In this document: in pieces, positions 9,901-20,140 of the stretch
Layout of the letters: every line of letters begins with the position of its first letter
How positions within the stretch are numbered: the stretch's first letter is position 1
Assembly (NCBI GenBank): GCA_031772625.1
Contig: CM062810.1
Coordinates: forward strand, 455,085,731-455,149,730
Length of the DNA stretch: 64,000 nt
Source of the DNA: Pinus tabuliformis
Lineage: Eukaryota > Streptophyta > Pinopsida > Pinales > Pinaceae
Reading direction: 5' to 3'
The notes under the pieces: model-generated
Seen by the model: only the letters and a program-made list of their open reading frames with translations
Database searches by the model: none
What the model was told of the DNA's origin: nothing
Translations under genes and position numbers: made by a program

Positions 9901-12558
9901 ATGAGGCCGTTTATCGGGTGAAATGATTTATTAGGAGGATCTGAAGTTCTTTCAATGTTGGGAGGAGACCTGTAATAAGATACAATACAATACATTATTT
10001 TCATACTGTTTTCATGATCTCGTTGAGGCGGGCATTCCCATGCTCAGCTTTATAAATTCATTTTCATGTACATAAGACAGACAATCGTCTGATAGTAGAC
10101 CGATGATTCCAGTGAAATCATCATCCTTTTGGTAGGATGATTATCTGTGCTGCAATGCTGTACATTTCAATGTCTTTATTTTTCCTGAATATATATCGCA
10201 GCCCGGATGGATGAAACTAGATCTGGGGTCTTCAATCTCGTCCGATCATCACTCTAAGTACAAGTCGATCCATGTGAAAAATGTTTTGAAGTCGAACATG
10301 GAAAGACATCGCTTGATTACCAGTCAATGATGTAAACTGTTAACAAGCGCGAGAGGAATCACCGATAATGATAATGACCCTCAAGGTACTGCAGTACAAT
10401 TCACGTGGTGTGAATAAAGGACTTGGCGTCGAACACCACGCGAAATCTTTCGGTCGAAGGTCATTGATGTATACCTGTCACCGGAAGTGAGAAACTTGCC
10501 ATTGAGGCATGCAAGCTTCAAAGTGCTAAAGGGGTGTTCCTAGATCAACTTCTTGGATAATGAGCTGATGTCGACAAGAAGCGATCTGTCAAAGGAGGGC
10601 CTTGATGTATCCCACATCAATGACACAGAACGAAGCAAATGATTTTGACGGAGGTGAAAACGATCTGATGATATATGGTTCAGGGTGGCGGTCATGAAAG
10701 AATGAAGTATAATGTATGGTAGTGGATGGGACACGGGTGACTTCTCTGGATGACTTCTCTTGAACATATCGGCGACACTTATATGATGGATTGGTAGCAT
10801 TTACCCCAAAGGTGGATGGTATGGTGAGAACATGGTGATGTGACTGGTGAATGAAACAACCCAACCCGACTCAGGCACGGAGTGGAAGTGTCATGTTCAA
10901 GAGCGACTTGCTACCAATAAAGTTTCTTTGAGTTTCTTCCCAATTTTTCCCCAGTCATTTCTGACCAGTACCTCTTTATTTTTGTCAAGCTTGAGGAGGA
11001 TAAGATATGCTTGTTCTATAATTTTCCCTTCGGGCAAACCCATCGCTATGTTTTAACGAGCCTAGCGATAGTGAAACGCGTTCTCGTCTAAAGACAAGTT
11101 TGTCGCTATTAATGTTTTTAACGAGTTTAACGACAAAGATAACTCGGTCCTTTTCCTTTTTATGGAGTCTGAAAAGGAACGTAAAGGTAACTCCGGAAGC
11201 CCTTTTTCATCATCTAATCCCTTAAGTCCGAAAAAGTATAAAACAATACAGAAGGGATGAATTTTCGATAGTTTTAACAAGCCGAACAATACAAGCGCTC
11301 GATCTTTTTGTGCGATAATCCCTCAGGTCCGAAAATATTAAAATCTAGAGGAGGGATAACATTTCTGGTCGCTTTAATGAGCTGGAAGGCCAAAACTCGG
11401 CAATCTTTTCATATTTTACGAGTCAGATGAAAAGAGCTTAAAAAAGACTTGTCTTTTGAGGAACGAGTGATAAGACGAGTAGCAGCTGATTCCAGGTAAG
11501 GGTTGGAATTTTCCAATCACGGCAGTGTCACAAGGATGGCTAGTGAAATCACTCTTCGCAGTTGTTCCCCAAAATGGGTAAACAATCAAATGGAGGTGAA
11601 TGATCGGCCAATGGAAAAGTGGAGGTGACAGTGCAAACACGACTAAGGTTTTAATGGCTGATAATGTTACATTCACGGTGGTTATTTACCGGAGGATAGT
11701 TCATTTTTTAACGAGCTTAAACGCGGATTGAAACACTTGCTCGGTCTTATGTTTATTTTTTAACGAGCATGAACTATGTTCTAAAACTGCTCGATCTTAT
11801 GTTTATTTTTTAACGAGCATGAACTATGCGCTAAAACTGCTCGATCTTATGTTTATTTTTTAGCGAGCATGAACTATGCGCTAAAACTGCCCGATCTTAT
11901 GTTTATTTTTTAACGAGCATGAACTATGCGCTAAAACTGCTCGATCTTATGTTTATTTTTTAACGAGCATGAACTATGCGCTAAAACTGCTCGATTAATC
12001 CAGTCATATGATAAGAATGTCTCATTGGAGATGCCATTTTTTATGGAGCTTGCACCTTACAAAGCTTTGCCCCGCATCCTTTCGTTATACAAGTTCGGAA
12101 ACGACTAATCCTATGAGTTTAAAGGGTTAGCCTACAGGTTTAAAGGGAGGACCTAAAAATTTTAAAAATAAATAGCCGCCCCTTGCTTGCATTCCAAAAG
12201 GTTTGCATACCCCCAGGTATAAAGTAAGATTTCAAGGTTACCTCTCAATTTGCAGATAAAACATTTGTTCTACCAGGAAAGGCCTACCTCTTTCAGGTTA
12301 CCAAATATTGTCTCATTTACGCAGTAAACAAAACACTTCTTCAGCGATGCCTACCGAGATAGACAAAGGTGAGTGACAATGAGCGCCAAACACATAAATT
12401 TGAAAAAAGAATCTTATTCTAGAACATCCCCTCTTCCAATCACGGACGGGGTACGGACTAGTCATATTCTCCTGCGGAAACCTACCCTATACCCAAAGTT
12501 TTCCTGCCGAAGCAGACCAGGATGCATGCCCCCTGGATTCCAGTCATATCCCTCCGAA
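9901..12558 (-). other. 3' non-coding module of element A, rich in short hairpins
   Basis: No credible coding frame is present. The stretch matches B (32327-34240) and D (57020-59592). It contains a series of inverted repeats: GATGATT/AATCATC at 10102-10108 and 10116-10122, the palindrome GTACTGCAGTAC at 10386-10397, CGTGGTGT/ACACCACG at 10404-10411 and 10433-10440, CGAGTT/AACTCG at 11122-11127 and 11141-11146, ATCCCTT/AAGGGAT at 11217-11223 and 11252-11258, ATCCCTC/GAGGGAT at 11318-11324 and 11351-11357, and ACGAGTC/GACTCGT near 11418-11452. It ends in a tandem array and then about 560 bp without clear structure. A role as structured 3' RNA is inferred. Confidence 0.7.
11703..11996 (-). repeat. 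50-bp tandem array, about six copies
   Basis: TAACGAGCAT starts at 11761, 11811, 11911 and 11961, with TAGCGAGCAT at 11861, giving an exact 50-bp period. A diverged first copy begins near 11703. Each unit pairs CGAGC with GCTCG across a loop of about 20 bases and carries a T-run on the plus strand. Element D has a 51-bp version and B has only one or two decayed units. Confidence 0.92.
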
Positions 12559-14127
12559 TTACTCGCGCTCATTGGGAGGACGGACCGTGGGTTGAGACAT
12601 TTCTTGCGTGAAGAGACCATTTAGGGATGGTATATGACTATTTGCGATGCGTGATCCGGGAAATAAAAGCTGGTCCACGAGCTTGACCACTCTTCCTTCG
12701 TGCGGAAAACACATTACTCTAAAGAGTGAGGAGATGATGGCTCCCATGCAATAAATATAGTCTCGTCCAAGGAGTAGGTTATAATCCAAGGGTCCTTGAA
12801 CGACCATCACGTTCATTTGAACGGTCTTCCCTTTCAATGTTATGGGCACATTGGGGAGGATCCCTATAGGTCGACTGGTTCCTTTATCAAAGCCTGTTAG
12901 ATTTCTCATTTCAGGCAAAAGCGATGGCGAACCAAGCGCTTTCCAAGCAATAGAGGAAAGGATACTCACAGAAGCCCCCTCATCAATGATGGTACCAGCC
13001 ATGACCATTCTATATATTTGAACGATAATTCGGAATGGTATGCTGGCTGGCAAACGCCGTCTGCCTAGTTGGTTCCAGTCGAAGGATACAACTAGGTTGC
13101 TTGGTGGTGGGACCGAGTACACGGCTGGGTATGGCTCTAACAAACTTCCTTCCTGTGATAAAGGAATGGGTGGATTTCCCCCGTGTTCGTTGAAATCTGT
13201 GTTGATGAAGAGAATTTGGATGGTGTCATCCTTATCCTCTTCAGTGACTGTATCATTCGAAGATAAAACTTCGGAAGACAAGACCGGGTCGACTGCCGCC
13301 TCGACCTTTTGACTTTTGTCGGGCATGGATTCAGCTGGTTTATCTTCAATGATAGATGCTTCAGCCGACCACTTGCGCGGGCCAGCTGGATTCTCAACTA
13401 ACGAAGGACTTGGCAAGAGTTTTTTATATCCAGGAGGAAGTCGTAACGGTGAAACCGGACGATCATCCAAAACTCTTGTAGCTTCCTCTAAGAAGGGACA
13501 ACGGTGGAGGGCATGGTCGCCTTCGCACAGTCTACAGGGAGGTCTAGCTCTCCCTTTTTGTCCTGGGACTTCACTTTCGCTAGTTGACGGTGTGCTTTCA
13601 ACATGGCTATCAGAAGTTGATGACACCAGATTGTGCAGACGGGGAGACCAGTCCCTTAGTATCCGAGGGATGCAAGGACAATCTCTGTGAAAGTGGTCTC
13701 CATTGCAAATGACACATGGCGATTTAGGCCTGGTCAGTGCTGTGTGTGGATTTTCTTTAGACAACACTTGTTTTCCCTTATTTGCCTTTGGCTCCTTCTT
13801 CTTTTTCTCTTTCTTCTTATTTTCTTTCTTCTCCTTAGGAACTTGGTTTTTAGCTTTACCAGTTCTGTCAAGCAAAGAGGGAGGAAGAGAGGAAGAATTA
13901 GAGGAAGTAGAAGGTTGGTGGGAAACTCTGGACTCGTCTAACTGCTGATTCGACTGTTCAGGAATAGTGGTGTTCTGAACGACATTGGTTGAGAAGAGCC
14001 AAACTGGCAGGCCAATTGTCAATCTTGGAAGCGACAATGTGGCCATATGGGGTGCACCAACATCTCCCCAAGAGGAGAAGGGACTAGGATTTCCACCAAG
14101 TGGAATTCCTTGGTTGGTAGGCTCCAT
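12559..14127 (-). CDS. Nucleocapsid-protease polyprotein of element A (522 aa)
   Basis: This is the longest intact frame in the window. It begins with about 60 residues including GGNPSPFSSWGD, then a Ser/Pro linker, a Lys-rich tract (about 95-125), and two zinc knuckles, CVICNGDHFHRDC (about 140) and CRLCEGDHALHRC (about 200). Both have the spacing C-X2-C-X3-H-X4-C, one residue shorter than the usual knuckle. The C-terminal third is a retropepsin with active site IDEGASVSILSS (about 385) and the later LDYNLLLGRDYIY strand. No capsid core and no RT follow; translation stops soon after the protease. The start ATG is the first one after the leader and is conserved in D. If made, it could bind RNA and cut polyproteins; activity is unproven. 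Confidence 0.85.
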   Translation of the reverse strand: MEPTNQGIPLGGNPSPFSSWGDVGAPHMATLSLPRLTIGLPVWLFSTNVVQNTTIPEQSNQQLDESRVSHQPSTSSNSSSLPPSLLDRTGKAKNQVPKEKKENKKKEKKKKEPKANKGKQVLSKENPHTALTRPKSPCVICNGDHFHRDCPCIPRILRDWSPRLHNLVSSTSDSHVESTPSTSESEVPGQKGRARPPCRLCEGDHALHRCPFLEEATRVLDDRPVSPLRLPPGYKKLLPSPSLVENPAGPRKWSAEASIIEDKPAESMPDKSQKVEAAVDPVLSSEVLSSNDTVTEEDKDDTIQILFINTDFNEHGGNPPIPLSQEGSLLEPYPAVYSVPPPSNLVVSFDWNQLGRRRLPASIPFRIIVQIYRMVMAGTIIDEGASVSILSSIAWKALGSPSLLPEMRNLTGFDKGTSRPIGILPNVPITLKGKTVQMNVMVVQGPLDYNLLLGRDYIYCMGAIISSLFRVMCFPHEGRVVKLVDQLLFPGSRIANSHIPSLNGLFTQEMSQPTVRPPNERE

Positions 14128-15841
14128 TTTCTCAACCTAAAGATCAACGCAGGAAAAAGGGTATGAATATTCCGTTTAAAATAAATTTTAACGACGCTTA
14201 GACACAACTTGTTTTTTCAATTTTAAAGAGTCGAGAAAAAACAAAATATGACTCTAGTCTCCTTCGATTTTTAATGAGCCTGAAGTGGCAAGTGCTCAGA
14301 TGGACCTTTTCTGTTAAGGAGCCTGAAAAGGAACGAAAGGAACTGCTCTGGAGATCTAGGTAAAGGGTGTGCCAAACCAATCGCAAAACCGCAGAATACT
14401 TTTTAAGGTACGGGCGGTCAATCTTCCCGAATGCTGTGTTCAGTGCATTGCGATCAGTAGGGCGGCCGACACGGCTTCCTATGGATAAAGGTTTTATGCC
14501 TATAGGGGTCTCCCAATATATACTCGACGGTACGTGGGAGCACAATCCGTACTGGCACTTATCGTCTCACAGTGGAGGAATCACCCAACCAACAGTGAGT
14601 ACAATAGTTACCAGGCTTTATGACGCCGGAACACGTCTCTAGCCTAGACCTCTATGTTGTGCTTTAAGTTACAAAGCGTTGTTAAGTTCATTCAATTTAT
14701 TTTAGGTTGATCTTTCTTAGAATTTTGCCTTTTTGGATCACCACGAGATGTAGATGTAATTCCTAAATGCAGCCTAAAGATGATAAGCAAGCTTTTATCT
14801 CTTTTCAACAATGAAAATCCTAGCTACAAGGGGAAAAGAAAGACACAATCTTTTCTCAAAGAGCAAAGAGCACACTGTAAATGCACTTTTCCTAAATCAA
14901 GCCATACAAACTGTCAATATGAAAATGCACTTGTGCATGTATTTGTTTTTCACTTTCTTAATATTGATGCCTAAAAAGAAAGTTGTTGTACAAATTTGAA
15001 TTCGATTTCAAGTGAAAAACAAAAACAAGCTTCTTTTCGAAATCAAAAAGGTAGAGACGATTACGACACTTTATGATTTTTGAAGTAAACACTTGTTTCG
15101 ACACTAGAAATTCAGAAATTCAAGCCAAAGACAAAAGTAAAAGCGTAATCAACTATCAACAGCAAACAAACTTACTCCTAAGATCAAAACGACACTTACG
15201 ACAGGTCTAGATCTAAGGGCGACAGTATGACTAGTTTAATTTTGTAATGGGAAACTGTAAATGACGTAACAAATACACAAAAACAAACACAGTTTCTTTA
15301 ATACAACTGAGGTGGAATTAAGGCAAAGAAAAGGGGTTTTCAGATAGGTACACACACTGATAATAGGCTGCAAAAATCAGAGATAAAACTGAACAAAATG
15401 AAGCAAAGAACCTTAGTTGTACAGGGCAAAGGTTGATCAATGCACCTGTTGCACAGAGAAACTGAATTGCAGCGCAGGTAGCCCTCTCGGGACCTGCGTT
15501 GAAATGCAGAACCTCTTCACAGAGCCTGCGCTGAAGCAGAAACGAGAATTTCTTCTGGGTTCTGGGTCACGGTTTGCAGTTTAATCTATGGTTTTTGGCC
15601 GGATAAAAGCTATCAGTAAGGTACAATTAGAGGGATGATTTAAAGGAGGACTAAGAGCTATCACAAAGGGAAATTAGAGAATTTGTGGATCAGCTGTTCA
15701 GATCATAAACAGGCCCAGTGAATGGACTAGAGTAGCAGATCTCTACTTTGCATTTGTAAATGGAAAATGCAGTTTGATTCGCCACTCCTACGTTTATGAG
15801 ATGAACAACAATAGAAACACAAATAAACTAACTAGACACGT
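14128..15841 (-). other. Long untranslated leader of element A
   Basis: It lies between the primer site and the start codon and aligns with leaders in B (52178-53947) and D. It contains inverted repeats AGAGTC/GACTCT near 14227-14254 and TGAGC/GCTCA at 14275-14279 and 14294-14298, and an AGCGCAGGTAGCC word near 15472 that recurs in the LTR of D. No coding frame is supported. Packaging or dimerisation signals would be expected here (inference). Confidence 0.65.
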
Positions 15842-15859
15842 TCCCCAGCAGAGTCACCA
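15842..15859 (-). other. Primer-binding site of element A, tRNA-Arg type
   Basis: The minus strand reads TGGTGACTCTGCTGGGGA three bases inside the 5' LTR. It is two mismatches from the tRNA-Arg complement. Confidence 0.85.
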
Positions 15860-15862
15860 ATT

Positions 15863-16907
15863 TGTTGTTGGGAAAAGTATCTATTCAGAACGCCCCTATC
15901 CCACTCTAAGGTGTGACAGTGCCTTAGCGACAAACAAGGAAAACTACTTTCGTATTCTTCTTTATGAAATGTAAACGAAGAGGAAGGATGTAACTAACCT
16001 GTGCCTTTCGCTAGTTTGTTGATCCAATCGCTCTCCTCTTTCTTCGCTTCCCGCTGCCTGCTCCCTTACTGGCCCAGTTTCACCAAGTTCCTGCAAGGTC
16101 ATAGAAGAGGAAAACTACACAAGGACATAGATTTAAATTCATAAAAAGCTTAGGATCAGATTTAAGCTAAACATGCAAGTATAACAAAGCATCATTGATA
16201 CACAAACATGTAGGAGAAACTCAAATAGTTTTATTGATATAATAAGAAAGTCCAAGAGGAGATACAACCAAGTGAGTCCCAATCCAGCATCTACCTCCCA
16301 GCAAAGGAATCCCTTCCTCACCTCCAACAAAGCATAAATCACCCAATGCACTAACCTCAATCTCAAAACCAACAGCAATTCTCTGCAAAGTACAAAATTC
16401 CAACCTCCTGGATCTCTGGGATGAGGGATCCATATATAGATGTAAGCAGAGAGGATGAGTCAGCTTATGTTTTGACTTGTGGCTTCTCTCTGTCAGTTCT
16501 TGCTTCCACTTGGAGGCTGAGAGCCTCTTACTCATCACTAGTTGAATTCAGTGAGGCAAGTGTCATTGGAGAAGATTCTGGAAGCTTCCATTGTCTTTCC
16601 ACCTCGTTGAATGACTTTGCCATTTGTCATTTCCCACTCAACGCACCCTGGTAGTGCATTCAAGTGCGTTGCAACGCACCTAGCCAATGTATTTGGGTGC
16701 TTTGCAACGCAGGCAGCTAGTGGAGCATCTGAATTGATCATGATTTGACTAGTTTTGAGCAGTTTCTGGTGGAGAACTTCTGGGAGAAGTTGTCATTTGT
16801 TGACCTTGTTTCTTTAGGAGCTGTAACAAAATCTTTAGGGACTTAGGATCCCTTGGTTTATGGACATTTCATGCTTATAGCTGTAAGGCACAAAAATGTC
16901 TATAACA
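15863..16907 (-). repeat. 5' LTR of element A
   Basis: It is 1045 bp, the same length as the partner LTR, and ends at the CTATG duplication (16908-16912). It retains more CG dinucleotides than its partner at mismatched sites (for example 15891, 15929 and 15952). Confidence 0.93.
16432..16438 (-). promoter_or_regulatory. Probable TATA box of the element A 5' LTR
   Basis: TATATAT on the minus strand lies about 470 bp inside the LTR, followed in transcription direction by R-U5-like sequence. The same position in B is TATAAAT and in D TATATAT. No start site can be read from sequence alone. Confidence 0.5.
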
Positions 16908-16912
16908 CTATG

Positions 16913-17330
16913 CCATGGGAGAAATGTTGATACAACACGGTAAACCCATATGTTATCATTCTGAGACATTTAATTCTGCAATAGTTAACTATCCCACATA
17001 TGATAAAGAATTGTATGCTTTAGTACAGAGTGTGAAAAAGTGGAAACATTACTTAATGGGAAAAGAAACAGCTATACATACTGATCATCAACCACTTCAA
17101 TAACTACACTCCCAAACTAAGTTGCAGCAATGAAGACACTATAGATGGATGGGTTTTATACAACAGTTTCATTTAGTCATTAGATATAAAAAGGGCATAC
17201 ACAATAAAGTTGGAGATATGTTATCTAAACCCATTATAAATCCATCTACTATACTTAAGCATAATTATGTGTTACATGAAAGCTACATTGAACAATATGC
17301 TTAAGATATAGACTTTAAATATGTATATGC
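16913..17330 (+). pseudogene. RNase H remnant of element P
   Basis: It resumes directly after element A. Visible motifs are YDKELYALVQSVKKWKHYL (catalytic Glu region) near 17000-17060 and AIHTDHQPLQ near 17075-17103 (Asp). A stop follows Gln at 17104, and the C-terminal YKKGIHNKVGDMLS text lies near 17190. The first catalytic Asp is on the other side of A, near 8825. The insertion therefore split the domain between its catalytic residues. Confidence 0.75.
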
Positions 17331-17379
17331 AACTTTAAGTCAAGGAAAACGAGTAGAAGAATTGGATTATCATATTAAG

Positions 17380-18687
17380 GACCGACTCTTATATCGTTGT
17401 GGGAAGCTATGCACTCCACAAATTGAAAGAGTAAAGATAATTCGAGAAGCACACACTTCTCTAATATCAGGTCACTTTGGGGTAAGAAAAACAGTTGCGT
17501 AGTTGCAAAGATTTTGTTATTGGCCAGAAATGATCGAGACAGTTTCTAGATATGTAAGAGGGTGTACTACGTGTGCTAAAAGCAAGCCCATCAATAGAAA
17601 ACTAGGCTTGTACACTCCATTACCAGTTCCTTCTCATCCTTGGGAAAGTGTTTCCATGGAATTTATTGGAGGACTGCCTAAAGCTAGTAAACGTCATGAT
17701 TATCTATATGTTCTTGTCGATAGGTTCATCAAAATGTGTGTTTTGATACCTTGTAACAAATAGATTACAGCTTAGCAAACTGCAAAACTGTTCTTTCAAC
17801 ATGTATGGGTTCATTTTGGATTACCCATTTCCATTATATCTGATCGAGGCACTCGATTTGTGGGAAAGTTTTGGTAAAGTTTGTGGAAACCGATGGACAC
17901 CAAACTAAAGAAGAGCACAACTTTCCATCCACAAACCGATGGCCAGAAAGAAGTAGTCAGCAGGACATTGATCCAATTACTTAGGGGATATTGCAGTAAG
18001 CATCCTAAGCTTTGGGATGAAAATTTGTGTTATGTGCAGCATGCTTACAACTGAGCCAAACATTCTTCTACACAGAGATCTCCTTTCCAGACCTGCTTTG
18101 GTTTCACACCAAGGTCTCCTTTGGATTTTGTCTTTGGTAAGGACATAATAGATGAGGGACACAGCGATGTGGACAAGGCAACTAGGTTCATTGAAAAAAT
18201 CCAAGAGATTCACCAGGAAATACAGGAACAACTGGAAAAGAGCCAGGCCAAATACAAGGTAAGGCATGACAATCATCAATTGGAGCATAGTTTCCAAGTT
18301 GGTGATCAAGTCTAGTTGTATATAAGTAAGGACATGATGCAAGGTGAAGGTAAAAAGCTAAAGCCTGTCAGGTATGGACGTTTCAAGATATTTGAGAAAA
18401 TTGGTGAGAATGCTTTTCGCCTTGATCTACCTGCTTACGTGCACATCTACTCAATCGTCAATGTAGACAGCTTGAGACTATTTGAACCTTTGTTAATTGA
18501 AGATCCTGAAGAAGAGAGTCAATCGCTTTCTATTGATGACCTGCTACCTAAATATCTTAATGAATTGCAAGAAGACACAATTTTGGATAGGAAGGTGAGA
18601 ATAACACATAAGGGAGATGTTGAGCACCTCAGAATCGGGCTCAGGGGTTCAAAGCCAAGCAATGCAAAGTGGATAGAGATTGGATGA
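17380..18687 (+). pseudogene. Integrase remnant of element P with chromodomain-like tail
   Basis: The zinc-binding part shows HFGVRKT and CTTCAKSK (the HHCC type). The core begins with MEFIGGLPKAS near 17655, where the usual first Asp is Glu, then IISDRGTRF near 17840 (second Asp), and HPQTDGQKEVVSRTL near 17930 (Glu region). The C-terminal part (18121-18315 and 18316-18687) has RHDNHQLEHSFQVGDQV and RYGRFKIFEKIGENAFRLDLP. It ends with a chromodomain-like tail (ILDRKVRITHKG...KWIEIG). Several stops (17500, 17761, 17774, 17876, 18051, 18316) inactivate it. Integrase would insert the cDNA; chromodomains bias targeting. Confidence 0.8.
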
Positions 18688-18932
18688 GTGAGACAATCGT
18701 ATCATCACTTAGTCGATTCTTGGAAACCAACTTTTGGTGGTCCAAAAGCTTTTTCAGTAGGAAGGTCGTGATCCGAACTGGATCCTTGAAAATTATCAGT
18801 GTTTTATGACTGTTTCAAATTATTACAGACTTCAAAATCTTGTAAACAATGAGTTATCAGGAAATAACCTCTGAATAATGGTATTTTGCAGCCAACATAG
18901 AGTAACGAGGACCTTCAGTCAAAGCACACTAA
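18688..18932 (+). other. 3' untranslated stretch of element P
   Basis: It follows the integrase stop. I see no coding frame and no convincing polypurine tract. Confidence 0.4.
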
Positions 18933-20140
18933 CTGTTGGCCCATGGGGACTGGGCATGGCACAAAAATGGTAGTTGGGAAGCTCAAAACTAGAAACAGAG
19001 GTAGTTTCTAGTGCGCGATTAACGCAATCGCGCATTGCAGGAAAAAATTCCTAGAGAAGAAAAGGCCCTGAGCGCATGGTCACAAGGGAAACTAGGAAAC
19101 CATGGGAAAAGCGCTAAAATAACAGGTGGGTCCCGCGCTCCAAAACCGGTGGAATATCATAGGCATTTCAAGCGATAAGCGGGTTTGGCAGAGGACCAAG
19201 CGATGCCATATGTTGAATGATGCGTGTCCAACAGATGAGAGAGAAAACTGCTCTCATCGCGGGCTAACAGTCGAGTAAGTCAACTGCATGATAAAAGCGA
19301 ATACCGTAGGATCTGGGGGCTCCAAATCTAACGACAGAGATTTCACCCAATGGGAGATCAGATTTGGAGGGAGAAATAAGCTACGGTGCATAAAGGTTTG
19401 AAGTCTGATTTGGCCACTTAGTTGGCAGATGAATCATTTCACAATGTAACTGAAGTAATGAACCGTTCAAGTAAGAGCTAGCACTCAATTCATGAAGGGA
19501 CAAGTGGCCACCTCTCTGTGAAGCATTACACAGTGGCGATGACACAAAAGTAGGGAATTCCAAGTGGACAGAGGTAGGCAATCCAAAGGGCCAGAAGAGG
19601 AAGCGAATAGTCAAGGGACAAATTGGCTTTAAGCCACGAACGGATAGGGAGACAGGGGAGATAGAATAGAGAGTGAAGCAAGAAGCAAAGAACAGAGAAG
19701 TCATGCTGACCTGTAGAGCTAAGGCAGCATCGAGTAGACAGAACCGAGAAGGCTTGAGCGGTTCAAGCAATCCCTGTGAGGATATATATTGGTAACTAAG
19801 TACCAAATTGGACTCGTCCCATTAAGACAAATTGAGGTCGAGACGTGGTAAGGGGGAGTCTGTGTACTCTAATGGCTTGGGGAATCCATATACCACCCTA
19901 CTAAGCATCATCTATTGCAGGAGACTCAAATTGAGCTCATCATTGTAAAAACTCTGCTCAAATACACAATAAAAAATGCCACCACTGAAAGCTGGACCAG
20001 GAGACGTAGCCGAGGAGGATTGGCTGAACTCCTTATTAAATTGTTGTGTTTTTCATTTGCTTTCTGTGTTTCTCTTACTGTTTTCCACTGTTTGTTTATT
20101 TTGCAATCTTATGGATCTGTTGCCTAAGATAATATAGACA
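18933..20140 (+). repeat. Possible 3' LTR of element P (boundaries weak)
   Basis: TGTTGGCCC at 18933 is a plausible LTR start. TATATATT near 19780 could be a TATA box. The block near 20005-20040 (GACGTAGCCGAGGAGGATTG) resembles the U5 of gypsy LTRs that precedes the LTR end. There is no partner LTR in the window, so both edges are tentative. A purine tract near 19849 would imply a much shorter LTR instead. Confidence 0.4.

Larger units (their letters stand above)
8841..16907 (-). mobile_element. Element A: complete non-autonomous LTR retrotransposon (8067 bp)
   Basis: Two 1045-bp LTRs (8841-9885 and 15863-16907) both begin TGTTG and end ATAACA on the plus strand. They are flanked by the 5-bp duplication CTATG. 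The primer-binding site at 15842-15859 and the polypurine tract at 9886-9900 show minus orientation. By-eye comparison gives about 40 mismatches between the LTRs (about 96% identity), many of them CG versus TG or CA. The interior has one intact reading frame (zinc knuckles plus protease) and no capsid, RT, RNase H or integrase. It would need enzymes in trans. Confidence 0.93.
6662..20140 (+). mobile_element. Element P: Ty3/gypsy (chromodomain-like) element split by element A
   Basis: Plus-strand gag, protease and RT occupy 6662-8840. RNase H, integrase and a chromodomain-like tail occupy 16913-18687. The interruption is exactly element A plus a 5-bp duplication (CTATG at 8836-8840 and 16908-16912). 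The RNase H reading frame continues in phase when the insert and one duplicate are ignored. P has many stops and frame changes and no recognisable 5' LTR, so it is old and truncated. Confidence 0.8.

Noticed and set aside
11703-11996. Regular repeats that could suggest a CRISPR array
   Set aside because: The whole 50-bp unit repeats with no unique spacers, and the context is a plant retrotransposon.
13040-13948. Several plus-strand frames of 80-124 codons opposite the A protein
   Set aside because: They are shadows of the intact minus-strand frame and mirror its codon pattern.
19381-19806. 141-codon minus-strand frame
   Set aside because: It falls in the probable LTR of P, antisense to it, with low-complexity Leu/Ser text and no domain.
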